A program made the position numbers and the translations under genes. A stretch of 64,000 nt of DNA from Proteles cristata cristata (lineage: Eukaryota > Chordata > Mammalia > Carnivora > Hyaenidae), in contig JAESUZ010000468.1 in assembly GCA_017311185.1 (NCBI GenBank), positions 639,501 through 703,500 on the forward strand, given 5' to 3'. Under the pieces are notes generated by a model. That model saw only the letters and a list, made by a program, of their open reading frames with translations. It searched no databases and was not told the DNA's origin. Below, in pieces: positions 41,933 to 53,851 of the stretch; the first letter of the stretch is position 1, and each line of letters begins with the position of its first letter.

Positions 41933-44900
41933 CTTGTTATTTCCTGTTGGAAACTTCCTCTCACCAAGATCCACTTGGGAAATTTCCATTCCAGGAATTT
42001 TTTATGAAGTTGCAAGAGACAAATTGGGTGATGTGAATAAGTTACCATTATATCTGCTGCCTTGAAGATCACAATACACAGAGTGAGTATTATATGCCTC
42101 TTGCCCTGTCTGGGATAAGAACTTCATTAGCTGAGATTTGGTGAAACACTCACAGACGCTCCACCGAAAGGCTGTTCTAGAAGCAGAGGCCGCGTGGTAA
42201 GGAATGCTTGGCTGACAGGAGACATGGCTGTTTCCAGTGTACGCCCAGGTCATCTGCGCAGGGACACCAGGCCCTGTGATGGCAACTGGAAAGCAGGGCT
42301 CCACATTAGAAAAGCAGACAGCACGACTACTGTACAGTGTGCAAACTTAGGCTTTTTCCAGAGCAGTTCAGTTAGACGCAAACAGGACATACTGAACAGA
42401 CTTTCAAGTTTGAAAAGAAACATGCAAAGCTGGCCACACTGACCATCACTAATGACTGGAGACCCTTCTTCTTTCTGAGAACAAGAACCCATTCATTCAG
42501 CATCTTGGTGAAGCTTCCTTCCACCCATCTGTGCCACCTTCCTGGTTTACAGCCACCATGCTCATACTCTTTCCAGAAGACTGGGGCCTTGCCTTGTTTA
42601 AGGGAGATTATTTTGGAAAAATACATTTCCCTGAAGGCCGTGCTAACAGAACAAGAGCTCCTGCCCACAGCGAGATCGCTTAGAAGCCCTAGCCTGGCAG
42701 GTCACCTCCATTGACACAGTTGTCCCACCACGGCCAGCAGCTTGGGACTAGATGGCAGTCGAAGACTCACAGACCCCTGGAGCTGAACCCTCTCCCGTCT
42801 CCATCTAGCAGAGCGCAGAAGTGACTTCTGTGCAGAGGCATCAGCCGTCATCAGGCACCAGCATGAGACAGTGGGCCTTGTGGGAGCCTGCCCTGCCACC
42901 GCCAGAGTAAGTGAGCTCCAACAGCTCCCTAACTCCCTCTCAGAGTCTCCACGTTGCCAAAAAGCTCCAGCGGCGAAGGGGCCGTTGGAGGGAGAGAGGG
43001 ACACGGTGCTGGAAGACGGCCAGCGGAGCTTCCCTCGCAGGTGAGAAGGGGACCCAGAGCGACTGCGATGTGCCACCTCAAGAAGCGAGCATGTACTTAC
43101 AGGGATGTGGGGCAGAAGGAGAAATGACTATGGAATCCAAAATTGTTGTGACCTGGACATCCATGTCTGTCGACTAGAACCGGAGTCACCAGTGGGCCTC
43201 CCTTTCCCTTCTCTAGGGACCGTCTCAGCCCGGTGCCTCCCTCACGGAGAACACACCTTCTGTTTCCATTCTGGCTGTTGGAGGCTGCTCTTTCCCCAGG
43301 GCCACTTAACCGAGAGCTTCCAAACAATAGTAGAAGTAGGGCAAACTCTGGAGAAATTCTCTTCAAACCCATGGGCAAAGGTGAGGGGCCCCCCGTCCGT
43401 TAGCTGTAACCCCCTCAGCCCTTCGCTTTCTCCCCATCGTTCGCGCCTATGACTGAGGCCACGGCGCTTTCTGTGTATGGTCCCCTCCCCACCCTCTCCT
43501 CGGCATCAACACGCCTCCCGTCAGGTTTTATGTTATTGTCTTCCAACTAACCAGGCAACGATGCTTTTAAAGATGGGCTGATTTATGGAAAGAAATAAAA
43601 ACAATCCAAGGGATAATAACAAACAGATTGGCGAGATGGAGGGATTATTAAGGACCGAAGCCCAGGCAGGGTCTTGTGCCATTACACACGGATCGCCCCT
43701 CTGCCTACAAGTCTCTGTGCAAATGTTGGGTGCTTTTCTGCTCTCTGTCTCCCCGCCCCCCCTCCTCTTTTCATCTTTTCAAAAGAAAAATAGGAAGAAA
43801 ATAATCCACAAAACAGAGCCTTGGTGGCTGTGTTTGTTCGTGTTTCCGAGAAAAAAAAAAAAAACCCAGGGCATTGTGTGGAAGACGCTTCTCTGTGGCG
43901 AATCGACAAGGGTTTATTATTCTGAGCAGCACTCAATCAAATGTGGCCCTATGAACAGAGAGTAATGTTGGCGAATCATCCCGGGGGCTTTTCTTCTGTG
44001 TGTGAGTGGTATCCATCTGTCAGCTGTCAATGCCAGTGAGAGATATACGGGGCTGTCACTTCTCGTCAACCGGCGTTTGTGAAGTCTTTTGCAGCTGCTC
44101 TACGGCACATCCTGTCCTCAGCGAAGGCCGGCGAGGGCTCAGAGACCGTCGTGCTGGCCGGGCTGAGGGGAAGAGAGAGAGATGTCAGGGCTGCTCTGGG
44201 GTAATGGTGTCGGCTCGTCAAAGACACGAATACAAGCCTCATTTGTTTCCTTAAAGGAAAAAGAAAGAGGAATTGGAAAAAAAAAAAAAAAAACTAGAAA
44301 AACCTCTTAGAAGGTAACGTAAGTCTACTTTGTCCGCAGAGGGGTCCTGTGCAGGTTGGAGTCTGAGGGCCCGCGAAACCCATAACAGCAAGCAAAATTT
44401 ACATCCCCGTAAATGAGTATGTTCAACGTAGAGACTGGGATACATATTTTTTTAAATCAGCAGAATAAAAAGAGGGCATAAGTTCTTTATGGCCTCCCCT
44501 AAATAAATTATATTGCTACAAAGATGATGCATATGCATAAAAGTTTGCATAATAGAATATATGCTTGGCGTGTGTTCGTAATGTGAAAAGGAACATCGTG
44601 AGCCCCGGCCTGGCCACACTACACTAATGCAGACGTTAAAACCAGGTTAATTTTTATATGGAAACACTCTATTAATCATGACTCTGGTACTCCAGTGGAC
44701 ATTTCAATATGTTTATTTATAGGGTGACTTCCACTTAATTGAATTATTTTAAAGTAAGCATGGTTTTGGTTTTGTGGTCCTGCGTCTGCAGGAAGTTCTT
44801 TGTACGACACCTACCTCAGCAAAACGGCCTCGACTCACCATTAATTCACTCACTGGTGCACAAGAAATAAAACGGGAGTTTCAAAGCGCTCTTTTGTTGG

Positions 44901-45504
44901 CGTCTCGTTTTAAGGTACCGCAAAATTTGATTATGTTTTAGTGTTCCTGTGTGTTTGATGCAGCTCTAATTTAAAAAGAAGTCAGATGTTTTGGGCTTCT
45001 GTATACCATAGATTCTGATTTTAATGCAGAAAGGGATAAGGGATTTCTTGGGGGAAATGAAGAATGGACGAAATGAAGAAATGAACTAATGGAAGAGTCT
45101 GCGATCGTGAAAGGGGGAAATGAGACAGACTTCACAGCCCAGAGACTGGGTAAACAGGGGGGAAGTTACGGCTGTAGACAGTGAACTCAGAAAGACCAGG
45201 CACGTTGGCTAAAATATCTTGGGGTGAAAGCCTGGGATGCAAAGCTCATATTTCTGTGATATAAACACGCGGTCTCCATGTACGGACCGGTGAGGACGTG
45301 ACTCAGACAGAAGAGGAGAATTGATGGGCTGTGCTTACTGAGGTCTTGGGTCTGATTCCCAATTAATTCCGGGAAGATAAATTTGAGTCCACAGTTTCGG
45401 TATTCAAAGAAGCAATAATGGGAATGTGAAGACCCCTTAAATAATAAAAGTTGCACAAACCAAGTACTTACAGAAGTGTTTGCGTACAATTTGAGAGAGC
45501 GAGC
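41933..45504. other. Unassigned sequence, repeat-poor, 3.6 kb
   Basis: No SINE, LINE, LTR or gene recognised across 3.6 kb. This is the longest such stretch in the window. Contents noted are a poly-A of about 15 near 43850 and another near 44278-44293, and a cluster of octamer-like motifs at 44527-44552. Frames of up to 126 codons have no recognisable content. Repeat exclusion over this length is compatible with constrained regulatory sequence. Confidence 0.4.
44527..44552. promoter_or_regulatory. Cluster of POU octamer-like motifs
   Basis: The motifs atgcatat, atgcataa and tttgcata occur within 26 bp. POU-domain factors bind ATGCAAAT-like octamers. Only the motif density is seen; no function is shown. 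Confidence 0.3.
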
Positions 45505-45562
45505 AGAGCCTGGGTGGCTCAGTTGGTTGAGCATCTGACTCTTAGTTTCGACTCAAGTCATT
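45505..45562 (+). mobile_element. CAN-SINE head fragment, 3'-truncated
   Basis: Only the first 58 bp of the SINE are present: cctgggtggctcagttggtt, gcatctgactcttag and ttcgactcaagtcatt. The sequence then becomes unrelated, with no body, CT stretch or tail. No convincing target duplication was found. Confidence 0.85.
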
Positions 45563-47843
45563 AAGTCCCTTTTGCCATATAAAGTCCTACTTATATACTT
45601 ACAGATTCAGAGGATCCGAGCATGGAAGTCTTTGGTTGGAAGCAATTGGCCTGGAGCTAAGGGGCGGGAAGAAAAGTACTGACAACATTGGGATCAAATT
45701 ATAGGGGCTGTGGGGTCCCAGGCACAGACCATGGGGACCGTAGGGAGGTGGATCATTTATCTGAGAAATCTTTTCTAATAAAGAAAACAGTACAGGGGTA
45801 GAAAGGCAAATGAGCTCTCTGACATCAGAGACATAGAAGCAAATATGGGTGACAAGCCTGGATAGAATTTTAAGATTCTCCCAGCTCTGTGATTCTAAGG
45901 TATTTTGCTATCACAAAATTGATACCTTCAAGAGTAGGCTTAATTCAAAAGTATGCATTTGCAGGGCCACGAGAGGTCTACTGGTCTCTCTTTACGTTCG
46001 TGTCAGTAGAATGATAAAATAGACCATGAATGGTAACATTGTATGGTATTCCCATTGTGAAAGAATGAAAAGCAAGAATTTTTTTTAGACTTAGAAGTGC
46101 CTGAGCAAGCTTTGAAATAGTTTGATGGCTGTTTGCTCACAGGTTAAGTGAATCTCAAACAATACCTGGTACAACTGAAATGGGCCAGGGTCTCATTGAC
46201 CATTTTGACCTTTTGGTATTTGGTTGTTACTCTGATCATTTTTCAAACACAAATGATTCAGGAAAGAAAATTCAAGGGGACGAATAAAGGAAACTGAATC
46301 TTGCACACACACGCTGCCCACGTATTGGTGAGCACTCTCCAGTGGAGCTGTAAACAAACGCAGTCTGTGCTGTAGGCATATACGGAATCTGTGTTCTGCG
46401 AGAGTACATCCTTCAGCGACCCTCAGAGGGTGTACTAGTCCGTAGCCTCAGTTCACAAAGGAAAATTGACGGGATTACAACAGATTGCCTTATAAAAGTT
46501 ATTCTTTCCTGGGGGGCACAAAAGAAATGGCTTCTGTGGAGGTGGAGAGCAGTAGGGACGGGGGTGATGCCAGTTATCATGATTAAGAAGCCCAGGAGGC
46601 AAGGGGATCTTTATAAACTTAGTTATTCTCAAGGATAGAAAGCACAAGTTCAAGTAAATTGGATCTAGAGAAGCCTATTTTCCACCAGGTACCGAAGAGG
46701 GTATTCTTCGGACCAGAGAAACAAAAAATGGCGCCTTCTCTCATGGTGTTTTGAAGCCATCAGATCATACAGTGTTTAAACAACTCAACGCCATTAACAT
46801 TTTTTTCTCTTCCTCCCTCCCTCCCTCCTTCCTTCCTCTCTCCCTACCCTTTATATTGCAGCTTTGTGGAAACAGAGAGGTCCCTCAAATCCCGTCTCTC
46901 CTTGTGTCTCTGTGGGTCATATATCCAACTTGCTCAGATTCAAAAAGAATGCAATAAATGGTAAGAGGTGGGTCTAGAAATGGATGATAGTTATCAGGAG
47001 GCTCGCACTGACAGGCGACCGTGTTTTTAGAAGTTTTGAGTTTTGTGTCATATGTGTGCACACGGTGAACCTAGATTGATGGGCATCTGGACACTGTTAA
47101 AATACATTGTGTAGTGAATATCTAGTCCTCACTGCCTTTGACTTACAATAAACCAGAGTTTGTGTGTTAGCAGAACACATATAACTAGATATTGTTTGAA
47201 TCTTAAGCATGAGGGGATGGATAGTCAGCAAGTTGCAAATCTTTAGCAGAAGAAGTCATAAACTATGATGAGATGCAAGCTTGTGTTGAAAAGGAAAAAG
47301 CAGCAAAATATGTTTTGTGTATTGATGTTTTTATTAGAAAAATATAACCAAAAGAACAAAATTGACAGGGATAAATTTTCCAACCAGCAGTGGTACACTT
47401 ATTCCTTGGAGACGTTGTCAAACATCAGGAGACCATTAAGAAGCAGTCCTAGTCATCACACACCAAGGAAATCAAATCCACAAAAAAATACCTTGTCAGG
47501 GTAAATTCCTTTCTGCTCCAGATACCAAGCATCTAACAATTTTCTCCCCAGGAGAGGTAATGAAGTGAATGCATTAGAATAACAATAATAATAATTCCTA
47601 TGGTTGTAAATTATTTCAGTTTTATCCAAATTTTCCAATTTCCAGTTAGACTAGCAGAGCCACAAGAAACCCTACGAGAGGATTCACAAAGGCCCTGGTC
47701 AGGACCATCCACACATCATTGACTTTTATGCTTTTCTTCTCCATGGAAACGCTTCTTTGGGAAGGGTAGTGTAGAAAAGGATTTTCTCAATTATATTTGC
47801 CCATATTCTCTTCTGTGGCTTACTTAAATCTACCCTCTCCCCA

Positions 47844-47844
<1 letters not shown>
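45563..47844. other. Unassigned sequence
   Basis: No gene or mobile element recognised. A polypyrimidine (CCCTCC/CCTT) stretch lies at 46803-46850. Confidence 0.35.
46803..46850. repeat. Polypyrimidine simple repeat
   Basis: About 48 bp of T and C, made of (CCCT)n and (CCTT)n units after a T run. Confidence 0.88.
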
Positions 47845-47875
<31 letters not shown>

Positions 47876-47912
47876 ACGTGCACAGCCATGTGCACACACG
47901 CACATAGCATAG
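47845..47912. repeat. (GT)n with adjacent inverted (CA) tract
   Basis: A pure (GT)n of about 30 bp (47845-47874) is followed by gcacgtgcac and then gtgcacacacgcacat. The right part is largely complementary to the left, so the alternating tract can also fold as a hairpin. Confidence 0.88.
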
Positions 47913-48019
47913 ATGAGGATGGAAACTATTTCAGTTATGACCTAATGTTCTTAGGGATCTTTAACACCTGACCACTGAAAGCAAGGGTCCAGAGACAGAA
48001 ACTAAGTCTGGCAGGGAGC

Positions 48020-48335
48020 AGGACTCCAGTGGTATCCCATTGCACTTCAGATAAGATTCCCGTCACCTAGCCTTGGGTTAGCAGCCTCTCCATGTGCTTA
48101 CCCTGCTTACCTCTCCTATTTCATCTTCTCTTCCAACATCAAGATTGAGCCATTCTGGCCTTTTGATCTGTTTCTAAAAAATACCAAATGTGCATCCACT
48201 AAAGATCCTCACTATGGCAGGGTCAGTCTTCCTGGACCACAGGTGGTTCCTTCTTGCCTTTCACATCTCAACTGTCAGTTGAACTTCCACCTTCCACCAT
48301 TCATCTCTCAGGCAACATTCATTATGTCATCTCCA
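48020..48335 (+). mobile_element. LINE-2 remnant
   Basis: Plus-strand L2 ORF2 3' region: tcccattgcacttcagataa (48036), the gcttacctctcctatttca stretch (48106) and gagccattctggccttt (48147). It is decayed. Confidence 0.65.
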
Positions 48336-48814
48336 TGATATGACTCCTACATCTTGCCAAGATGGAGTCATGGAGATCGGTTTTATCTTCCCACCTGGAA
48401 CAACAAATAATACGTTAAAGGAGAGAATTAAGTATATATTCAAAGTATTTTCAAAGAAACTGGATATCAGGCAACAGAAGACAAAGATTTTCAAGGGACA
48501 GGAAATAAACGAAGCTCAACTTCTGTTCTATATTCTCTACTGTCTCAAGAGAGTTTCCAGATCATTGTGCAGAGAGGAGGAATCCAGAAAGAGCCTGACA
48601 GATGCCCCAAGTTGAGGAAAGAAGATTAAGTTCAGGGGGGGATAAGGCAGTCAGACTCACAGAACAAAGTTTCAGGGAAGAGAACTTAACAGAGAGAACC
48701 TGAGAGATCTGCAGAAGGTCCCCTCAAGTATTTATCAAAGTACTCATCAATACATGTATGTGAAGAAATGAATTCAGCTTGAGAGATGAATCATTGAAAA
48801 GTATTAGAGAGATG
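48336..48814 (+). other. Possible LINE-1 5' sequence
   Basis: It starts near ccaagatggagtcatggaga, which resembles the beginning of an L1M 5' UTR, and precedes LINE-1 ORF2/3' text. The assignment is uncertain and no readable frame exists beyond a 91-codon stretch (48340-48615). Confidence 0.3.
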
Positions 48815-49600
48815 GATAAATTGGACCTCACCAAAGATTCAAAAGTTTTGAGCTTCAAATGACACCATTAAGGCAATGAAGACAAGGAATAGACTGAGAG
48901 AAAATACTTGCAAAACTTATCTGACACAAGACCTGTATCCAAACTACACACATATACACATACTCCCCCCACACAAACAAAAAACACTTCTCAATAATAT
49001 GAAGACAACTCAATAAAAAAGGTGAACACACTATTTCTATAGAGATTTTACTCAACAAGATATATGAATGGATAATAAGTACAAGATCAACATTGCATTA
49101 AGGAAATGAAACTTAAAAATGTAATACAATACCATTTCACACCCACTAGAATGACTACTGTGAAAAGAACATACAATGAAAAATATTGGCAAAGATGCGG
49201 AGAAACAGGAACATTTATATATTACTTGTGAGAATTGCAGCCACACTGGAAAACCATTTGGCAATTTCTTCAAAAGTTGAATATAAATTTGTGCTATGAC
49301 TCAGCAATTCCATTCTTAAGTCTCTTCTCAAGAGATGTGAAAACACACATCTACACAAAGGCTTACACATGAGTGTTCTTAACAGCTGTCTATAGAAAAA
49401 TAGATTAATAGTTGTCTGGGGCAGGGAACAAGGATTAACGGCAAATGGGCATGAAGAATCTTATTAGTATGATGAAAATATTCTAAAATTGACTTGTGCT
49501 GATGTTTTCACAACTTGGTAAATTAACTAAAAGTCATTGAGTTGTACACTTGAAATGGGTAAACTATATAATACGTTAAAAATATACATTAGCAGGAACA
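48815..49600 (+). mobile_element. LINE-1 remnant: ORF2 3' end and 3' UTR
   Basis: Plus-strand L1M. ORF2 C-terminal text (ggataaattggacctcacca, atgacaccattaaggcaatg, then the cactggaaaaccatttgg stretch at 49244) continues into the 3' UTR, which ends tgagttgtacacttgaaatg (49537) near 49590. Frames are broken throughout. Confidence 0.82.
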
Positions 49601-49855
49601 GTACCATTATTCACACAGGGCCAAGTTTAGTGCCTTTTCCCTCCAGTAAACCTGAAATATCTCATAAATCATGGAGCATTGGATAGACTACTCAGAATAG
49701 TCTTTCCCCAGAAGCTGGAAATAATTAGCCCTATGTTAGGCACTGCTTTGATACCACGTACCAAATATTAAAAATAAGACCTGAAAAGTAAGACTTGATT
49801 AACCACACCTCAGAAAAAAAGGCCGAAAACATTTTTAGGAATAGAAAGATATACA
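49601..49855. other. Unassigned AT-rich spacer between two LINE-1 remnants
   Basis: Nothing recognised in this stretch. Confidence 0.4.
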
Positions 49856-51690
49856 ATACTAAATTAGGTGAAATTCAGTGTCTGGCTGGTATCCAATCAA
49901 AGATGAATGGGCATACAAAGAAAGAAGGAGGAAAATACAAATCACAGTAAAGATTTTTTAAAAAATCAATGAACTGAAACTTATCTAGAACGATTAGATC
50001 CAGAAATATTAGAATTTACAAAGATATTAAACATCTATGATAACTTTATTCTGAATGTTTAAAAAGGGTAAGCAAAAACCATGAATGATATAAAAAATGA
50101 TTCAAATTGAATTCTGAGAGATGAAAACTACAATGGATGAGCTGAAAGTACAGTAGATGAGATCAGTGGTAGATTAGCCATTGTGGAAGAAAAGATAATT
50201 GAATGTGAAGCTATAGTAATAAAACTATGAAAATGAAACACATAAAGGAAAAAAATTAAAGTGAAACTGAACATTGAACTGTGGAACAAAAATTTTTTTC
50301 AACATTTTTAATATTTGTTTTTGAGAGACAGAGACAGACAACAAGTAGGGCAGGGGCAAAGAGAGAGGGAGGCATAGAATCTGAAGCGGGCTCCAGGCTC
50401 TGAGCCGTGAGCACGGAGCCTGATGCAGGGCTCAAACCCACCAACCCTGAGGATCATGACCTGAGCCCAAGTCAGACACTTAACTGACTGAGCCACCCAG
50501 GTGCCCTTGTAACAACTTTAATGGCTGAAAACACTCCAAATTTGATTTAAAGGAAAACACTATAAATCCACAAATGAATGAAGCTCGAAGAATCCCAAGT
50601 ATAAGAAACATGAAGAAAACTACATCAAGATGCATCATAATAAAATTACTCAAAACCAGTTCTGAAAAGAGAATTCTATAAGCATCCAAAAGGAAAGGAC
50701 ATATTAATTACAAAAATAAGGACTCCACCAAAATTCTTGTCAGAAACAATGCAAATGAGGAGACAATGGAACAGCATCGTTAAAATATTGAAAGAAAAAC
50801 ATGACTATCAATCAAGATTTCTATAGCCAGTAAAAATATCCTTCAAAAAATAGGAAAAAGGAAACAAAGAACAGATGGAACAAAATGAAAAAAATAATTG
50901 CAAGGTGATGGACTTAAGCTTAGCCATTTCTATAATAGAACTAAATGTAAATGGCATAAATATTTTATTTAAAAGGGAGATATTGTCAGATTGACTTAAA
51001 CAGCAAGATCCAACTACACACTGTTTATAAGAAATGCACTTTTAAAAGACACGAATAAGTTAAAACTAAAAGGATAGGGAAAAAAAGATATATCATGCTA
51101 AGAAAAGTTCAAAATATGGAGGGGCTTTATAGTCAGACAAAGTAGATATAAGCACAAAGAATATTACCCAGCATAAAGGTTATTTTGCAATTATAAAGAA
51201 TTCAGTTTATCCAAAGGACAAACCATACTAAACCATACTAGACTATCATACAATCCTACTATTTTTATGTAATAGCAAAACTTTAAACTACATGAAGCAA
51301 AAAATGATAGAAATAGAAAGAGAAATACACAATATACAATCATAATCAGACATTTTAATATCCCTCTGTCAAAAACAGAACAATGAGACTGAAAATCAGT
51401 AAGGATATAGAAGATTGAATAACACTGTTGATTAAATTGATTCAACTACCCTTTATAGAATAGTCCACCCATCAAGAACAGAATACACATTAAAATTCTT
51501 TTTCACAGAATATTTACCAAGGTAGACCAAACTGTGGTCCATAAAACCATAAAATAAGTCTCAATACCTACAAGAATTCAAATTATACAAAGTATGTTCT
51601 TTGACCAATTGGAATTAAATTAAAAATCAGTAAGAAGAATAGTTCTAGAAACTCCCCAAATATTAAGAAAGAAACAACACATTCTTAAAT
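49856..51690 (+). mobile_element. LINE-1 remnant: ORF1 and start of ORF2
   Basis: Plus-strand L1M (L1MD/L1ME-like). ORF1 text includes gagatgaaaactacaatgga (50118), the gtagattagccattgtggaa stretch (50168), ataagaaacatgaagaaaac (50602), gtcagaaacaatgcaaatga (50738) and ttctatagccagtaaaaata (50819). ORF2 follows, with the NVNGLN-type start at actaaatgtaaatggcataa (50940) and the endonuclease region to about 51690. A SINE interrupts ORF1 at 50296-50506. No frame is intact. Confidence 0.82.
50296..50506 (-). mobile_element. CAN-SINE, full length, inside LINE-1 ORF1
   Basis: Minus-strand SINE from the T-rich start to the head ending ccacccaggtgcc. The flanks gtggaacaaaaattt and ttgtaacaacttta are a diverged target duplication. 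Confidence 0.92.
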
Positions 51691-51914
51691 AATACATGAG
51701 TTAAAGTTGAGGTAAAAATGGAAACTGGAAAGTAGTTTGCATGATACAAAAATGAGAATACAACATGAAAGGAAACATCATCTCCTAATCACTTAATCTA
51801 AACTAGCTATTTACTCATTCTCTGTAACATCAGATAATTTTACTTCTCTGTATCCTTATGTGTGGTATTTTGGTATTTATTTAATACTTTTACTTGATCA
51901 TTATATGCCTTCCA
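51691..51914. other. Unassigned AT-rich sequence
   Basis: Nothing recognised. It may be the decayed continuation of LINE-1 ORF2. Confidence 0.3.
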
Positions 51915-52060
51915 CCTTTAGAATCAACATGCCATGTGAGCAAGACATTTTCTGTCTTGTTCATTACTTTATTCTCAGGGTGGTATCTAGTACCTTGTGG
52001 AGTTCAGTAAATATTTACTGAATAAACAAATGAATAGATGGATGGATGAATGGTTGAATA
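51915..52060 (+). mobile_element. LINE-2 3' end
   Basis: Plus-strand L2 terminus: tgtcttgttcattactttat (51953), then gttcagtaaatatttactga (52002) and a final ataaacaaatgaa with (GATG)-like repeats. Confidence 0.8.
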
Positions 52061-52939
52061 CAAACAAGGCACTGGGAAAGATAAAATTAAGGGTTGGAGG
52101 CAAGAAATAAAAAGGATAACTTTGCTATGAACCAAATGAAAGGTAGGGTAGGATATTGCCCAACCAGTGAGGGCTGGAGGTAGGGACCTCCAGAAAGCTC
52201 ACCTGGCAAACAGATCTTCTGAGCTGTCTGACCATTTTCACAGCTGCCTTTATATTGCTTTGGCAAAGAGAACTTAAGTGTTGTTTTCCGAAAGTAATAC
52301 ACTCTAAGGACAACTGGTATGGAGAACCACCAAGCACAGAGTCTCTGAGGAACTGCTCCTGCATTGCAGGAAAGCATACTAGCACTCTCTTTTGCATCTA
52401 GCACCTACCTTTTCTTTGCTTCTGTGGAGTAACGATTTCATTTAGCTGCACTAAGTAGGGTCTTGGAAAATCTTAGCTGCATGGCATGCAGGTGCTGTGG
52501 TGATTAACACAGCATGGATAAAATTTAAATGTTGCGAACCAAATTAAGTCATGAGTAGATCTCTCAAGGGTTTGTATAGATCTCATAAACAAGTAGTAGG
52601 TGAACAAAGGGCTGAGATTAATATATTTACGTTAACCTCAAACAAACCTCAGTTCAAACTGGATACAGGCATGATCGTCCAGGAAGACCTACTGTCAGTT
52701 CAAAATGCCTTTGACAATCTTCTGGAAGACCCACTGAGACCCTCTTCCTAAACAGAGCCTAGTATTGTACTGATAGTAGCGGTTTGAAGAAACACAGGAG
52801 CAAAAACACATATACCTGTGTGTGTGTTTGCATACATACAGATATGCATATACATGCAATGCATTCTCATTATTAAAAATAATCATGTTCTATAAAGTCA
52901 CTGCAAACACTGAATTACTGAATACCTAACCCATTACTC
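52061..52939. other. Unassigned sequence
   Basis: No gene or repeat recognised. Two overlapping minus-strand frames of 105 and 90 codons (52087-52404) have no recognisable content. Confidence 0.35.
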
Positions 52940-53045
52940 CTAGGGAAAAATATTTATTTTATTTATATTTATTTAATATATATAATTATAGTTTATGTAC
53001 ATATAATATTTCATAATCATATATAAAGACCATACATACATAATC
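52940..53045. repeat. AT-rich low-complexity tract
   Basis: About 100 bp of almost pure A and T (tttattttatttatatttat and similar), with no element recognised. Confidence 0.75.
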
Positions 53046-53226
53046 TTCATTTCTAAGAATTTTTTCTAACATTTTTCTTTTCTAATGTCTAGCATCTCAT
53101 CCCAGAGCTCTTCTATTTCTCCTTTCTAGTCTTCCTTTCCAGAGGCAATTAAAGTTCACAATTTTCTAAAACATTGTGAAGTATTTCCACACAATTTTTA
53201 CCTTATGTGAAAAATAATCATTTTCT

Positions 53227-53833
53227 TTTTTTTATTTTATTTTATTATTTTTTTTTACAAATAGTTTATTGTCAAATTAGTTTCCACATAGCACCCAGTG
53301 CTCATCCCCACAAATGCCCTCCTCCATGCCCATCATCCCCCCTTCCCCCCACACCCATCAGTCCTCAGTTTGTTCTCATGGTTTGCCTCCATCCCTCTCC
53401 CCCACTATTTCCCCCCTTCTTCTCCCCCATGGTCCTCAGTTAAGTTCCTCCTAATCCTCCTATACGTGCAAACATGTGATATTTGTCCTTCTCTGCCTGA
53501 CTTATTTCGCTCAGCATAACACCCTCAAGGTCCATCCATGTTGCTACACATGGCCAGATTTCATTGTTTCTCATTGCCATGTAGTATTCCATGGTATAGA
53601 TAAACCACATCTTCTTGATCCATTCATCTGTTGATGGACACTCAGGCTCTTTCCATGATTTGGCTATTGTGGAGAGTGCTGCTATGAACATTGGGGTACA
53701 TGTGCCCCTATGCATCAGCACTCCTGTGTCCCTTGGGTAAATTCCTAGCAGTGCTATTGCTGGGTCATAGGGGAGTGTAAACGTACAGCCCCTCTGGAAA
53801 ACAGTGTGGAGGATCCTCAGGAAACTAACACTA
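53227..53833 (-). mobile_element. Young LINE-1, 5'-truncated with 5' inversion
   Basis: Minus-strand L1 of 607 bp. It starts with a T-rich tail complement (53227-53262). Then comes the C-rich reverse of a G-rich 3' UTR (53320-53440), then the reverse of the ORF2 end. At about 53778 the text switches strand: cagcccctctggaaaacagt (53787) and gtggaggatcctcaggaaac (53806) read in the sense direction. This is the 5' inversion expected from twin priming. An 18-bp duplication gaaaaataatcattttct flanks it perfectly (53209-53226, 53834-53851). This is the youngest LINE in the window. Confidence 0.93.
53440..53724 (-). pseudogene. LINE-1 ORF2p C-terminal fragment
   Basis: Inside the young L1 an open frame of 93 codons from an internal Met matches the C-terminal end of LINE-1 ORF2p. 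Residues 22-40 contain WKEPECPSTDEWIKKMW, followed by the IYTMEYYMAMRN motif. It is only the extreme C-terminus; the endonuclease and reverse-transcriptase domains are absent because of 5' truncation. It is dead as an enzyme, and the preserved frame reflects recent insertion. Confidence 0.9.
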
Positions 53834-53851
53834 GAAAAATAATCATTTTCT

